This document shows, in pieces, positions 8,734 to 17,457 of a stretch of 64,000 nucleotides of DNA. The translations under genes and the position numbers were made by a program. This stretch comes from Hoeflea sp038900095. Its GTDB lineage: Bacteria; Pseudomonadota; Alphaproteobacteria; Rhizobiales; Rhizobiaceae. The notes beneath the pieces were generated by a model. It saw only the letters and a program-made list of their open reading frames with translations. It made no database searches and was not told the DNA's origin. The first letter of the stretch is position 1; each line of letters opens with the position of its first letter. The DNA lies in assembly GCF_038900095.1 (NCBI RefSeq), contig NZ_JBBMQQ010000004.1:124001-188000 (forward strand), read 5' to 3'.

Positions 8734-10278
8734 TCATTCGCCGCGCGGAAACCGCTGTGAATCTTCGAGGATGTTGAGGTCCATGTGGTTGCGCATGTAG
8801 CGCTCGGAGGCCTTTTGCAAAGGCTGGAAATCCCACGGGTAGTAGTTGCCGTTCCTGAGCGCCCCGTAGACGACCCAGCGCCGCGCCTGGCTCTCGCGGA
8901 CCTCGTTGTCGTAACGCGTCATGTCCCATTTGGCGCGAACCTTGATCATGTAGGTCGTCACCAGCTCCGCATACGCGGGATCGGCTGCGAGGTTAGTCAG
9001 CTCATCCGGATCGGCGTCGAGATCGAACAGTTGCGGCGGGTCGAGTTCGCAATGGACGAACTTGTACTTGCCGTCACGGATCGCCACCAGCGGCGCTTCC
9101 GAGCCTTCGGCCGCGTATTCCATCAGCACCGGTGCGGTGCGCTTTTCTCCGTCCATGAGATGCGTCAGGCTTTCGCCATCGGTCCACGGCGCGACTTCGT
9201 CGAGCGACACGCCGGCAAGCTCGGCTAGCGTCGGGGTGATGTCGAGGTTGGAGGTTGGCTCATCCACCAGGCGGCCTTCCGTACCCGGCGCGGCAACCAT
9301 CAGCGGCACCCGCGCCGACCCCTCGAAGAAGCTCATCTTGAACCACATGCCGCGTTCGCCCAGCATGTCACCATGGTCGGAGCAGAACACCACGATGGTG
9401 TTGTCCTCCATGCGGGTGGCCTTGAGCGTTGCCAGAATGTCGCCGATCTTGTCGTCGAGATAGGAGATGTTGGCGAAATAGGCCTGCCGCGACCGCCGGA
9501 CATTGTCTTCGGTAATGTCGAACCGCTCGGAATCATTGGCGTTGTAAAGCCGCTGAGAATGCTGATCCATTTGCGCATAGGGGATCGGTGCGATCCGTGG
9601 TGTCAGTTCGGCGCAGTTCTTGTACAGGTCCCAGTACTTCTTGCGGGCTACATAGGGATCGTGCGGATGGGTGAAGGAAACCGTCAGCGCCCAGGGCCGG
9701 GCTGATGCATCGTCGCTGCTGCGTGACAACTGGTGCAGTTTCTGGGTGGCGAAGAACGCCACCTCGTCGTCATATTCCATCTGGTTGGAGGTTTCCGCCA
9801 CGCCCGCGCCGGTGACTGAACCGAGATTGTGATACCACCAGTCGATCCGCTCGCCGGGCTTGCGGTAGTCCGGTGTCCAGCCGAAATCGGCGGGGTAGAT
9901 GTCGGTGGTCAGCCGCTCCTCGAAGCCGTGCATCTGGTCAGGTCCGACAAAATGCATCTTGCCCGACAGGCAGGTGTAGTAGCCCGCCCGTCTGAGGTGG
10001 TGCGCATAGGTCGGAATGTCGGACGCAAATTCGGCCGCATTGTCATAGACCCGCGTCCGCCGCGGCAGCTGACCGGACATGAAGGACGCCCGACCCGGCG
10101 CGCACAGCGGCGAGGCGGTGTAGTTCTTCGAAAACCGCACCGAGCGCTCGGCCAGTTTCTTCAGGTTCGGCGCATGCAGGAAATCCGCCGGGCCATCGGG
10201 AAACAGCGTGCCGTTGAGCTGGTCGACCATCAGGATGAGAATGTTGGGCCTTTTGGCCCTGGCGTGACCGTCCGTCAT
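8734..10278 (-). CDS. betC: Choline-sulfatase BetC
   Basis: Type I sulfatase that hydrolyses choline-O-sulfate to choline and sulfate. The signature C-x-P-x-R is CAPGR at residues 59-63, so Cys59 should be converted to formylglycine. The metal-binding VDQ near residue 19 and SDHGDMLGE fit the alkaline-phosphatase-like fold. The length of 514 residues and the C-terminus match choline-sulfatases. The start overlaps the betI stop by four bases (ATGA), so the genes are coupled. Its products link betaine synthesis to the sulfur genes 5 kb away. The formylglycine-generating enzyme is not in the window. Confidence 0.95.
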   Translation of the reverse strand: MTDGHARAKRPNILILMVDQLNGTLFPDGPADFLHAPNLKKLAERSVRFSKNYTASPLCAPGRASFMSGQLPRRTRVYDNAAEFASDIPTYAHHLRRAGYYTCLSGKMHFVGPDQMHGFEERLTTDIYPADFGWTPDYRKPGERIDWWYHNLGSVTGAGVAETSNQMEYDDEVAFFATQKLHQLSRSSDDASARPWALTVSFTHPHDPYVARKKYWDLYKNCAELTPRIAPIPYAQMDQHSQRLYNANDSERFDITEDNVRRSRQAYFANISYLDDKIGDILATLKATRMEDNTIVVFCSDHGDMLGERGMWFKMSFFEGSARVPLMVAAPGTEGRLVDEPTSNLDITPTLAELAGVSLDEVAPWTDGESLTHLMDGEKRTAPVLMEYAAEGSEAPLVAIRDGKYKFVHCELDPPQLFDLDADPDELTNLAADPAYAELVTTYMIKVRAKWDMTRYDNEVRESQARRWVVYGALRNGNYYPWDFQPLQKASERYMRNHMDLNILEDSQRFPRGE

Positions 10279-10868
10279 ACTGTCCTCCCGCGAATTTCCA
10301 GCAATTGCGTTTCGATGTGATCCTCGACCAGCGCCACCGCGTCATGCCGTGCCGGGCCGGTGCCCAGAGCCTTGCGGATGTAAAGCCCGTCGATCATCGC
10401 CGCCGCGCCTTCGGCGATGCGTTCCGCCTCATGGGCACCTGCGAGCGGAGTCAGTCCGCTCATCAGGTTGGAATGCAGCCGCCGCGCATAGACCGACAGC
10501 AATCGCCGGATTTCGGTGGCCCGCTGGGCGTCGACATAAAATGCCAGCCAGGCGGCAACCACGTCCTCGGAGAATTGCTTGTCGGAAAAACTGACTGCGA
10601 TGATGGCCGAAACCCGCCCGCGGTTGCTGCGGGCAGCCTTCAGGGCTTGGACGGTATCGCCGCGCAGGTCGCTCAGCAGCGCCCGGACAGAGGCCGCGAT
10701 CAGCTGGTCCTTGGAGCCGAAATAATGATGCGCCAGCGCCGGCGACACTCCGGCCCGCCCGGCAATATCGGACATCGTCACGTCAATTGAACCGCGCGCG
10801 CCGATGGCTTCGATTGCAGCATCGGTCAGGGCTTTCCTGCGGATGGGTTCCATGCCGATCTTGGGCAT
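10275..10868 (-). CDS. betI: Choline-responsive TetR-family repressor BetI
   Basis: Represses the bet operon and is relieved by choline. It has 197 residues from the ATG at 10868; a TTG one codon earlier is possible but less likely. The N-terminal helix-turn-helix is at about residues 25-55 (TMSDIAGRAGVSPALAHHYFGSKDQL), matching BetI closely, and a TetR_C ligand domain follows. First gene of betICBA, overlapping betC by four bases, with a palindromic operator 64-83 bases upstream of its start. Confidence 0.93.
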   Translation of the reverse strand: MPKIGMEPIRRKALTDAAIEAIGARGSIDVTMSDIAGRAGVSPALAHHYFGSKDQLIAASVRALLSDLRGDTVQALKAARSNRGRVSAIIAVSFSDKQFSEDVVAAWLAFYVDAQRATEIRRLLSVYARRLHSNLMSGLTPLAGAHEAERIAEGAAAMIDGLYIRKALGTGPARHDAVALVEDHIETQLLEIRGRTV

Positions 10869-10931
10869 CAAGTGTCTCCCTGGAGCCTTTTCGGGGGTAC
10901 GTTTTTCAGGCTGCGAGGTCGCAGTCTAGTT

Positions 10932-10951
10932 TTGATTGACTGATCAATCAA
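10932..10951. promoter_or_regulatory. BetI operator palindrome
   Basis: Perfect palindrome TTGATTGA-CTGA-TCAATCAA upstream of betI. It resembles the TTGATTGG-type half-sites known from BetI operators, so autoregulation of betICBA by BetI is a strong inference. Confidence 0.8.
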
Positions 10952-11096
10952 TGAAAAACAGCCAGGAAATGTCCGGGGGAGTCGGTCTGTGAACTGGATT
11001 GTGAGGCAAAGTGGCGGGTTGGTTTGGCCGTTGAAGGCACACGTTTTCGCCAAGGTGCGCGGCGGTCGCCGGGTGCTGCTCGGCGATGAGCCGCAG

Positions 11097-11121
11097 CGGA
11101 CCGCCCCGGGCAGGCGGTCCG
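11097..11121 (-). terminator. Stem-loop after the L,D-transpeptidase gene
   Basis: Perfect 9-bp arms CGGACCGCC (11097-11105) and GGCGGTCCG (11113-11121) with a 7-base loop, starting 13 bases past the stop of the minus-strand gene. No U-tract follows on that strand, so it may need a factor or only protect the transcript. Confidence 0.55.
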
Positions 11122-11134
11122 ATCCGAAGCCGCA

Positions 11135-11824
11135 TCAGGCCATGGAGGCAGGCATGCCTGCTTGCTTGACCACCACCTTGGCGCCGTTCCTGACCCGGTC
11201 GTAAAGGTCGATGATGTCATGATTGAGCAGCCGGATACAGCCGGAGGAAACGGCCTTGCCGATCGAGTTCGCTTCCGGGTTGCCGTGGATCCGGTAGAGC
11301 GTGTCCTGGCCGTTCTGGAACAGGTAGAGCGCGCGCGCGCCCAGCGGGTTGAGCGGTCCGGGGTCCATTCCGCCATTGGCCACGGAGTAGGGCGCCAGTG
11401 ACGGGTTGCGCGCCACCATGTCGTCGGGCGCTTTCCAGCGGGGCCATTTGCGCTTGTACTGGACCACGGCGTTGCCGGACCAGGAAAATCCCTGGCGGCC
11501 GACGCCGATGCCGTAGCGCATGGCAGTGCCACCCTCTTCAACCAGGTGCAGGTAGAAAGTGCCCGGATCGACGATCAGCGTGCCCGGCGCCTCGTTGGGG
11601 AAAGGGTTGGGCACGCGCTGGCGCCAGAAACGCTTGGGCACCACGCCGCGCGGCACCGCTTCGATCGGGTAGGGTTCGTCGGTGATCGGGCCATAGGCGG
11701 CGGGCATGGTTTGCAGGCGTGGCTTGACCGGTTCTGTTCTGGGAGTCTCGCGGCTGGAAAGACTGGTGCAGCCCGAGAGCGCAGCCAGCGAGGCTGCGCC
11801 GAGGAAAAGGCGTCGGGTAATCAT
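11135..11824 (-). CDS. L,D-transpeptidase (YkuD) lipoprotein
   Basis: Periplasmic enzyme expected to form 3-3 peptidoglycan cross-links or attach proteins to peptidoglycan. It has 229 residues from the ATG at 11824. A lipobox LSGC puts the acylated cysteine at residue 19, after an arginine-containing hydrophobic signal (ITRRLFLG). The YkuD catalytic motif is present, with His180 (HGNPEANSIG) and Cys196 (SSGCIRL). It is isolated from its neighbours, with a hairpin after its stop. The exact substrate is not predictable; rhizobia encode many paralogues. Confidence 0.92.
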   Translation of the reverse strand: MITRRLFLGAASLAALSGCTSLSSRETPRTEPVKPRLQTMPAAYGPITDEPYPIEAVPRGVVPKRFWRQRVPNPFPNEAPGTLIVDPGTFYLHLVEEGGTAMRYGIGVGRQGFSWSGNAVVQYKRKWPRWKAPDDMVARNPSLAPYSVANGGMDPGPLNPLGARALYLFQNGQDTLYRIHGNPEANSIGKAVSSGCIRLLNHDIIDLYDRVRNGAKVVVKQAGMPASMA

Positions 11825-11886
11825 GGTTTTCTGTCCTTGATGCTGAAGCAAACTTGGGCCGTCTGTGCACAGGCCCGGGTTTAGGT

Positions 11887-12222
11887 TCAGCCCAGACGCG
11901 GAGGCCTGAAGATCCGGCTCGATTTCAGCTCGCGCCGGATTCCGTCGGACGCGAGCTCAAATGGCTGGCCGGACACGCCCGGCGCCGGGAGGCCGGTCGG
12001 TGCCGGCGGCACCGCGTTATGCCAGCAACCGAACCAGGCGATGGCGCCGCGCAGGCAGCGGTTGGACGACCCGGTTTTCAGCTCGGAAACGCCTGCTGTC
12101 CGCGTGATCTCGATGATCTGCGGTGCTGCCGGTTTCTGCGGCGACAATCCACGCGCCAACGGTCCCGTCAGGCCAAGCGTGACGGCGAGCAGGCACAGGA
12201 ACATGAGGCGGTAAACGGGCAT
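11887..12222 (-). CDS. Small secreted protein of unknown function
   Basis: 111 residues from the ATG at 12222. A hydrophobic N-terminal segment (about residues 4-20) looks like a signal peptide. The rest is soluble, with two cysteines (NRCLRG and FGCWHN) that could form a disulfide, and a basic, proline-containing C-terminus (RIFRPPRLG). No known domain is recognised. It lies 62 bases upstream of the L,D-transpeptidase on the same strand and may be co-transcribed with it. Coding status rests on the signal peptide, its position and the lack of any overlapping gene. Confidence 0.5.
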   Translation of the reverse strand: MPVYRLMFLCLLAVTLGLTGPLARGLSPQKPAAPQIIEITRTAGVSELKTGSSNRCLRGAIAWFGCWHNAVPPAPTGLPAPGVSGQPFELASDGIRRELKSSRIFRPPRLG

Positions 12223-12296
12223 GCCGGACCTCTTACCGCCAACTGTGACCAAATCCAGACGCTTCGGCCACAATTCCAATCACGTCTTGGTGAAAT

Positions 12297-12328
12297 CTGT
12301 CAGTATTCTTGCTGACAGAAACTGACAG
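12297..12328. promoter_or_regulatory. CTGTCAG/CTGACAG repeat cluster before the GST gene
   Basis: CTGTCAG (12297-12303) is inverted relative to CTGACAG at 12312-12318, and the latter is repeated directly at 12322-12328, ten bases on. The three half-sites lie 54-85 bases upstream of the GST start, in the promoter position. Such an arrangement suggests a dimeric regulator with an extra half-site. The regulator is unknown. Confidence 0.5.
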
Positions 12329-12381
12329 CATGGGGCTGCTATGTTGTCTTCAGTCACAACATCCCGACCAGGAAATCTGTC

Positions 12382-12990
12382 ATGCTCACGCTGTATCATT
12401 CCCCACGCTCCCGTTCTTCCCGCATTGTTCGTCTGCTCGATGAGCTCGGTGTTCTCGATCAGGTCGATATCCGTATCGTCGGCATCCGGCGCAACGACGG
12501 ATCCGGCGGCGCGGATCCGGCCAATCCGCATCCCGATGGCAAGGTGCCTCTCCTGGTTCATGACGGCGTGGAGATATGGGAATCAAGCGCCATCGTTCTG
12601 TACCTGACCGATCTGTTCCCCGATGCCGGTCTTGGCCGCTCGGTCGGACATCCAGAACGCGGCGCCTATCTGAGTTGGCTCGCGTGGTATTGTGGCGTTG
12701 TCGAACCGGTTATCGTCTTCACCGCCGCGGGCCTGTCTCACCCCATTCTCGACGCCACCTTCCGCGGAGTCCCGGAAGTCGCCGCACGGCTTTCCACGCA
12801 GCTTAGCAAAACGCCATATCTGCTTGGCGACGCATTCTCTGCGGCCGACCTGCTGCTGGTTTCACCCTATGTCTGGTTCCCTCAATCCGCACCCGACGTG
12901 CCGGTGATCAGGGACTGGATCGAGCGCTGTCAGGCGCGGCCCTCCGCTGGCCGGATCGAGGAATTCGATGCGGCCAACGCGCCCGCCTGA
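12382..12990 (+). CDS. Glutathione S-transferase family protein
   Basis: 202 residues with the GST architecture: an N-terminal thioredoxin-like domain (1-80, starting LTLYHSPRSRSSR, with the glutathione-contact VPLL and WESSAIVLYL around 55-70) and an all-helical C-terminal domain ending near WIERCQARPS. The Ser/Arg-rich segment after strand 1 is the usual catalytic position in beta/theta-like GSTs. Probably cytoplasmic conjugation or reduction of electrophiles; the substrate is unknown. Preceded by a distinctive repeat cluster that may control it. Confidence 0.88.
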   Translation: MLTLYHSPRSRSSRIVRLLDELGVLDQVDIRIVGIRRNDGSGGADPANPHPDGKVPLLVHDGVEIWESSAIVLYLTDLFPDAGLGRSVGHPERGAYLSWLAWYCGVVEPVIVFTAAGLSHPILDATFRGVPEVAARLSTQLSKTPYLLGDAFSAADLLLVSPYVWFPQSAPDVPVIRDWIERCQARPSAGRIEEFDAANAPA

Positions 12991-13132
12991 TTGCTGCTGC
13001 CGCTGTCTCCGGCTGTCGAATAAGTGGTGCCGGCGGCATGTCGAGGGTTTATGAATCCGTTCTCCCCCTTTACAAAGCCGCCGGCGCGCTCAAAATGCGC
13101 CAACCCTATTCGGCATTCTGGAGACGCTATTC

Positions 13133-14299
13133 ATGACCGCCTGCATCATCGGCTGGGCCCACACGCCCTTTGGCAAACACACCGACGAGACCGTCGAAAG
13201 CCTGGTCACGAAAGTGGCGCGCGAGGCGATCGAACATGCCGGGCTTGAAGCTTCCGACATCGACGAGATCTATCTCGGTCACTTCAACGCCGGTTTTTCC
13301 GCCCAGGATTTTACCGCCAGCCTGGTGCTGCAGGCCGATGACGCCTTCCGCTTCAAGCCGACAACCCGTGTCGAAAACGCCTGCGCCACCGGCTCGGCCG
13401 CCGTGCATCAGGGCATCAAGGCGATCCGCGCCGGTGCCGCAAAGCGGGTACTGGTGGTCGGCGTCGAGCAGATGACGACAACACCTGGCCCGCAGATCGG
13501 CGCCAACCTGCTCAAGGCCTCCTATCTGCCCGAGGATGGCGATACGCCCGCAGGCTTCGCTGGTGTCTTCGGCAAGATCGCCGATGGTTATTTCCAGAAA
13601 TATGGCGACCAGTCCGACGGCCTAGCCGCCATTGCCGCCAAGAACCACAAGAACGGCGTCGATAACCCCTGGGCGCAGATGCGCAAGGATCTGGGCTATG
13701 ATTTCTGCCGCACCGAAAGCGACAAGAACCCTTACGTCGCAGGCCCGCTCAAGCGCACCGATTGTTCGCTGGTTTCCGATGGCGCAGCCGCCATCGTGCT
13801 TTCCGATGTGACCACCGCCATGCAGGCGCCGCGCGCCGTTCTGTTCCGTGCCGCCGAACACGTGCAGGATTTCCTGCCCATGTCCAAGCGTGACATCCTC
13901 GCCTTCGAAGGCTGCGCACTCGGCTGGAAGCAGGCTTTTGCCAACTCGAAAACATCGCTCGATGATCTCTCCTTCGTCGAAACCCATGACTGCTTCACCA
14001 TCGCCGAACTGATCGAATATGAAGCCATGGGGCTGGCCAAGCCGGGGCAGGGCGGCGATTTCGCCATGAGCGGCGAAACCCAGAAGGACGGCCGCCTGCC
14101 GGTCAACCCATCGGGCGGGCTGAAGGCCAAGGGCCACCCGATCGGCGCCACCGGCGTCTCCATGCACGTGCTTTCGGCCATGCAGCTGACCGGCGAGGCC
14201 GGCGGCATCCAGGTCAAGGATGCGCAGCTTGGAGGCATCTTCAACATGGGCGGCGCCGCGGTGGCAAACTACGTCTCCATCCTCGAGCGCATCCGGTGA
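13133..14299 (+). CDS. Thiolase-family acyl-CoA acetyltransferase (SCP-x/ACAT-like)
   Basis: 388 residues with the thiolase fold. The nucleophile is Cys84 (ENACATGSAA), and the C-terminal active-site elements are HDCFT (285-289) and GGLKAKGHPIGATG (328-341). The HDCF in place of the NEAF motif of classical thiolases marks the SCP-x/acetyl-CoA acetyltransferase-like branch, many of whose members degrade unusual acyl-CoAs. The stop overlaps the GTG start of the next SDR gene by four bases, so the two enzymes probably act in one degradative route. Confidence 0.9.
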   Translation: MTACIIGWAHTPFGKHTDETVESLVTKVAREAIEHAGLEASDIDEIYLGHFNAGFSAQDFTASLVLQADDAFRFKPTTRVENACATGSAAVHQGIKAIRAGAAKRVLVVGVEQMTTTPGPQIGANLLKASYLPEDGDTPAGFAGVFGKIADGYFQKYGDQSDGLAAIAAKNHKNGVDNPWAQMRKDLGYDFCRTESDKNPYVAGPLKRTDCSLVSDGAAAIVLSDVTTAMQAPRAVLFRAAEHVQDFLPMSKRDILAFEGCALGWKQAFANSKTSLDDLSFVETHDCFTIAELIEYEAMGLAKPGQGGDFAMSGETQKDGRLPVNPSGGLKAKGHPIGATGVSMHVLSAMQLTGEAGGIQVKDAQLGGIFNMGGAAVANYVSILERIR

Positions 14300-15051
14300 C
14301 TGCCAGCGCCGCCGGTCACGTTGTCGTCACCGGCGGCGCGTCCGGCATCGGCGAGGTGACCGCGCAGGCGCTGATCGACCAAGGCACTGCCGTCACCATT
14401 CTTGATGCCAGCGCCGAAGCGGTCGCCCGCGTTGAGGACCTCCTGTCGGGTGAGGACATGCAGGCGCTGGTCTGCGATGTCACCGACGAGGAGGAGGTGG
14501 CCGATTGCCTGGCGCAGGCCGTCGAGACTTTCGGGCCGGTCACCGGCCTAGTCAATTGCGCAGGCATTGCCCGAGACGTCCCGGCCGAGAAAACCAGTGC
14601 CGAACTGTTCCGCCAGATCCTCGACGTCAATCTGACCGGAAGCTTCATTCTCTGCCGTGCGGCGCTCGACCAGATGGGCGACACGCTCTCTATCGTCAAT
14701 CTGTCCTCAGCTTCGGGCATCCGCGCCAATGCCGGCAGGGTGGCCTACGGCGCATCCAAGGCCGGCGTCATCCTGATGAGCCAGGTGCTGGCCAACGAAT
14801 GGGGCGCATCCGGCGTTCGCGTCAATGTCGTCGCCCCCGGGCCGGTCGACACGCCGCTGATCTCGAAACTTCACACCATCGACGACCGCAAGCGCTGGAC
14901 CGCACAGATCCCGCTCCGCCGTTATGGCCGGCCGGAAGAAATCGCCGACGCCATCCTGTTCCTGCTCTCGCCGCAATCGAGCTACGTCAACGGTCAGGTG
15001 TTGACCGTCGATGGCGGGTTTTCCTCTTCGGGAATAATTGCGGGACGCTAG
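14296..15051 (+). CDS. Short-chain dehydrogenase/reductase paired with the thiolase
   Basis: 251-residue classical SDR. NAD(P)-binding GGASGIG is at 13-19, NCAG at 87-90, and the catalytic Ser138, Tyr151 and Lys155 (YGASK) are in place; the C-terminal VDGGFSSSG is typical. The start is GTG at 14296, inside the thiolase stop (GTGA). Asp37 after the second strand suggests a preference for NAD(H). Likely oxidises a hydroxyacyl or alcohol intermediate for the thiolase; the substrate cannot be fixed. Confidence 0.9.
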   Translation: MTASAAGHVVVTGGASGIGEVTAQALIDQGTAVTILDASAEAVARVEDLLSGEDMQALVCDVTDEEEVADCLAQAVETFGPVTGLVNCAGIARDVPAEKTSAELFRQILDVNLTGSFILCRAALDQMGDTLSIVNLSSASGIRANAGRVAYGASKAGVILMSQVLANEWGASGVRVNVVAPGPVDTPLISKLHTIDDRKRWTAQIPLRRYGRPEEIADAILFLLSPQSSYVNGQVLTVDGGFSSSGIIAGR

Positions 15052-15061
15052 CGGACGAGAC

Positions 15062-15904
15062 TCAGGCCCGCCGCCCGATCGACACGCCAACCGCCGTCGC
15101 GCCGATCACCAGCACCATTCCGGCCCATTGCATCGGTGTGAACCACTCGCCGAGCGCGACGGCACCAATCGCGGTTGCCACCACCGGGCTCGCGAGCGCC
15201 AGGTAGGCGGCACTGGGCCCGATCCGGCCGATGCCGCGGGTCCAGACGAAATAGGCAAATGCGGTTCCCAGCAGCATCAGCCAGCCGTAGCCGAGCATTT
15301 CCGTCATCCCCGGCGCGGGCGGCAAGCCTTCGACAAGCAGCGCCACCGGCAACAGCATCGCGCCACCGAAAATCAGCTGCCAGGTGGTGGTTTCAAGCGG
15401 CGTGCCCATCCGCCCCCAGCGGTCGATCAGCACCGTGCCCATCGCCATCGACAGCGCTCCGCCAATTGCCGCGGCCACCCCCAGCAGGTCGGGCCTTGCC
15501 TCGGGCGAGAGCACCAGCAGTCCAACCCCGATCACGCCGGCGATACCGGCCAGGATCTGCACCGGGTGAGGAGCGCGGCCGATCAGCCAGCCTGAAATCA
15601 GGATCACCACCAGCGGCTGGATCGCACCAAGCGTTGCCGCCAGCCCGCCGGGCATTCTGGCCGCGGCGACAAACAGCAGCGCGAAAAACAGCCCGATATT
15701 GGAGACGCCGATCACCGCATGCCGCTTCAGCGCCGCGGCTGGCGGGATCTTCGGATTGAGCGCCAGCAGGATCAGCCCCGCCGGCAGCGCCCGCATGGCG
15801 CCGGTGAGCAGCGGATGGCTGACCGGCAGGGTCTCGGTAAACACCGCATAGGTCGTGCCCCATAACATGGGCCCCAGAACGGTAATGAGGATTGTGCGCA
15901 GCAT
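15062..15904 (-). CDS. EamA/DMT-family transporter
   Basis: 280 residues with about ten hydrophobic segments in two EamA repeats, each with the conserved small/aromatic pattern (LWGTTYAVFTETLP at the start of repeat 1). Inner-membrane exporter of metabolites or amino acids; the substrate is unknown. It converges on the SDR gene with ten bases between stops. A second, clearly related EamA protein is at 36434-37327 (shared PAGLxLLAL, LFVAAxRxPGG and MAxGTVL segments). Confidence 0.88.
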   Translation of the reverse strand: MLRTILITVLGPMLWGTTYAVFTETLPVSHPLLTGAMRALPAGLILLALNPKIPPAAALKRHAVIGVSNIGLFFALLFVAAARMPGGLAATLGAIQPLVVILISGWLIGRAPHPVQILAGIAGVIGVGLLVLSPEARPDLLGVAAAIGGALSMAMGTVLIDRWGRMGTPLETTTWQLIFGGAMLLPVALLVEGLPPAPGMTEMLGYGWLMLLGTAFAYFVWTRGIGRIGPSAAYLALASPVVATAIGAVALGEWFTPMQWAGMVLVIGATAVGVSIGRRA

Positions 15905-16084
15905 GAAGGGTCAAAGGGTTTGGGTGGGCCTGCTGCGAGCTTAGCGATCTGTGGGGCGGGCGCAATTGGGAAATGGAGCGCCCAGCACTAGGTGGGTGCC
16001 ATACCCTGGCAATGCGCAGGAGACTGCGTGCCGCAGTCGTTGCGCCGGGAGATATGGCTCTCCCGGCGCAGGTCGAAACATCGG

Positions 16085-17158
16085 TTAGTTGGCAGCCTTG
16101 ATGCGTTCGAGCACTTTGCCCTCGAGATCTTCGACACCTGGCAGAATCCGGGCGGCGAACTTGATGTTGGCAAGGTCGGCCTCGGTGAAGGCGCCTGCAA
16201 CGGTCGTTTTCATGTCGCCGGGCAGCAGGTCGATCCCGTTGGTAGTGGCGACGATCGAGCCGGTGCTGGCCGAAATCAGCGGAATGATGTCCGGGCGCAG
16301 CACGAAGTTGATCCATTTGTAGGCCGCGTCATCGGCCTCGCCCTTTCTCGGCAGGGTGAATGTGTCGATCCAGCCCAGCGTGCCGGACTTGGGCGGCAGA
16401 TACACCAGGTCCGGATTCTGCTGGTTGAGTTTGAAGGCAGTCGAGTCCCAGGTGTCGGATGCCACGACTTCGCCCGACGTCATCAGGTTCGCCAGATCGT
16501 CTCCGCCGGTCCAGTAGGTTTTGATGACGCTCTTGCAGGCAATGAGCTTTTCGGCAACTTCATCAAGGATCTTGCCGTACTCGTCGAGATCGGCGTAAGC
16601 CTCGTAGGGGTTGTAACCGAGCGCAAAGGCGGAACCGACGAGGATGGAGCGCTTCAGGCGCATGGAGGTTCTGCCCTCATATTGCGGGTCGCAGATATCC
16701 AGCCAATCCTTGATCTCGGGTGCCTTTGTCTTGTCGACCACGAGGCCCGAGGTGCCCCACATATGAGGCACGGAGTAGACAACGCCATCGACGGCGGCAA
16801 CCTGCTTGACCTGTTCAAGGAAATCCGGGCGCAGGGCGTCTGTATTGATCCTGGAGAGGTCGATCGGCTTGTAGATGTTGTATTCCTGCTGAGCCGCAGC
16901 AACGCGGTTGAAGCCCGGTTGTGCAAGGTCGAAACCGGCGCCGCCGGTGGCGCGCAGCTTGGCCACCATCTCCTCATTGTTCGAGAACGTCGCCTCGACG
17001 GTGATGTCCGGATATTCAGCTTCGAAAAGCTTGATGACCTCGTCGGGCGCATAACTGCCCCAGGTAAGCAGCCGCAAGGTTTCGGCATTGGCGGCGCCAG
17101 CTGACGCGGCGATGATCACCGCCGCTGTCGCCAGAAGTTTGCTTGCCAGTAATTTCAT
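16085..17158 (-). CDS. Spermidine/putrescine-type ABC substrate-binding protein
   Basis: 357-residue periplasmic binding protein of the PotD/PotF type. A cleavable signal peptide covers about residues 1-25 (cut after AANA). The mature N-terminus LRLLTWGSYAPDEVIKLFE and the PHMWGTSGLVVDK segment are typical of the family. No permease or ATPase gene is adjacent, so it is an orphan that must work with a transporter encoded elsewhere, or act as a sensor component. The substrate is probably a polyamine or a small cation, but is not proven. Confidence 0.88.
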   Translation of the reverse strand: MKLLASKLLATAAVIIAASAGAANAETLRLLTWGSYAPDEVIKLFEAEYPDITVEATFSNNEEMVAKLRATGGAGFDLAQPGFNRVAAAQQEYNIYKPIDLSRINTDALRPDFLEQVKQVAAVDGVVYSVPHMWGTSGLVVDKTKAPEIKDWLDICDPQYEGRTSMRLKRSILVGSAFALGYNPYEAYADLDEYGKILDEVAEKLIACKSVIKTYWTGGDDLANLMTSGEVVASDTWDSTAFKLNQQNPDLVYLPPKSGTLGWIDTFTLPRKGEADDAAYKWINFVLRPDIIPLISASTGSIVATTNGIDLLPGDMKTTVAGAFTEADLANIKFAARILPGVEDLEGKVLERIKAAN

Positions 17159-17457
17159 GGTTCAATCCTCTCTTGGTGTCGAATGCCGTTGCGGCTTCCA
17201 CTCTTGTCTTCATCCTGCTGCCAAACTGCCCGGTCACGATTTCGTCGAGCGTCCGCTGCCGGGGTCCCCGTGAGGCCGCTTTATCAGATGATTGGATTGG
17301 CATCATCGAAAGGTCCATTCTCGACTTTTGGGTAGACCAATTTGGAGGCAGGGGGGGAGAGGAGTGCGGGCGGGCAGCTTTGGCCGGGGCAGCCGGGCAA
17401 GAGAGCCACGGACAAAATGTCCGGAGGCGTTGCCGCTGAATGCAGCCGGAGCGTGCT

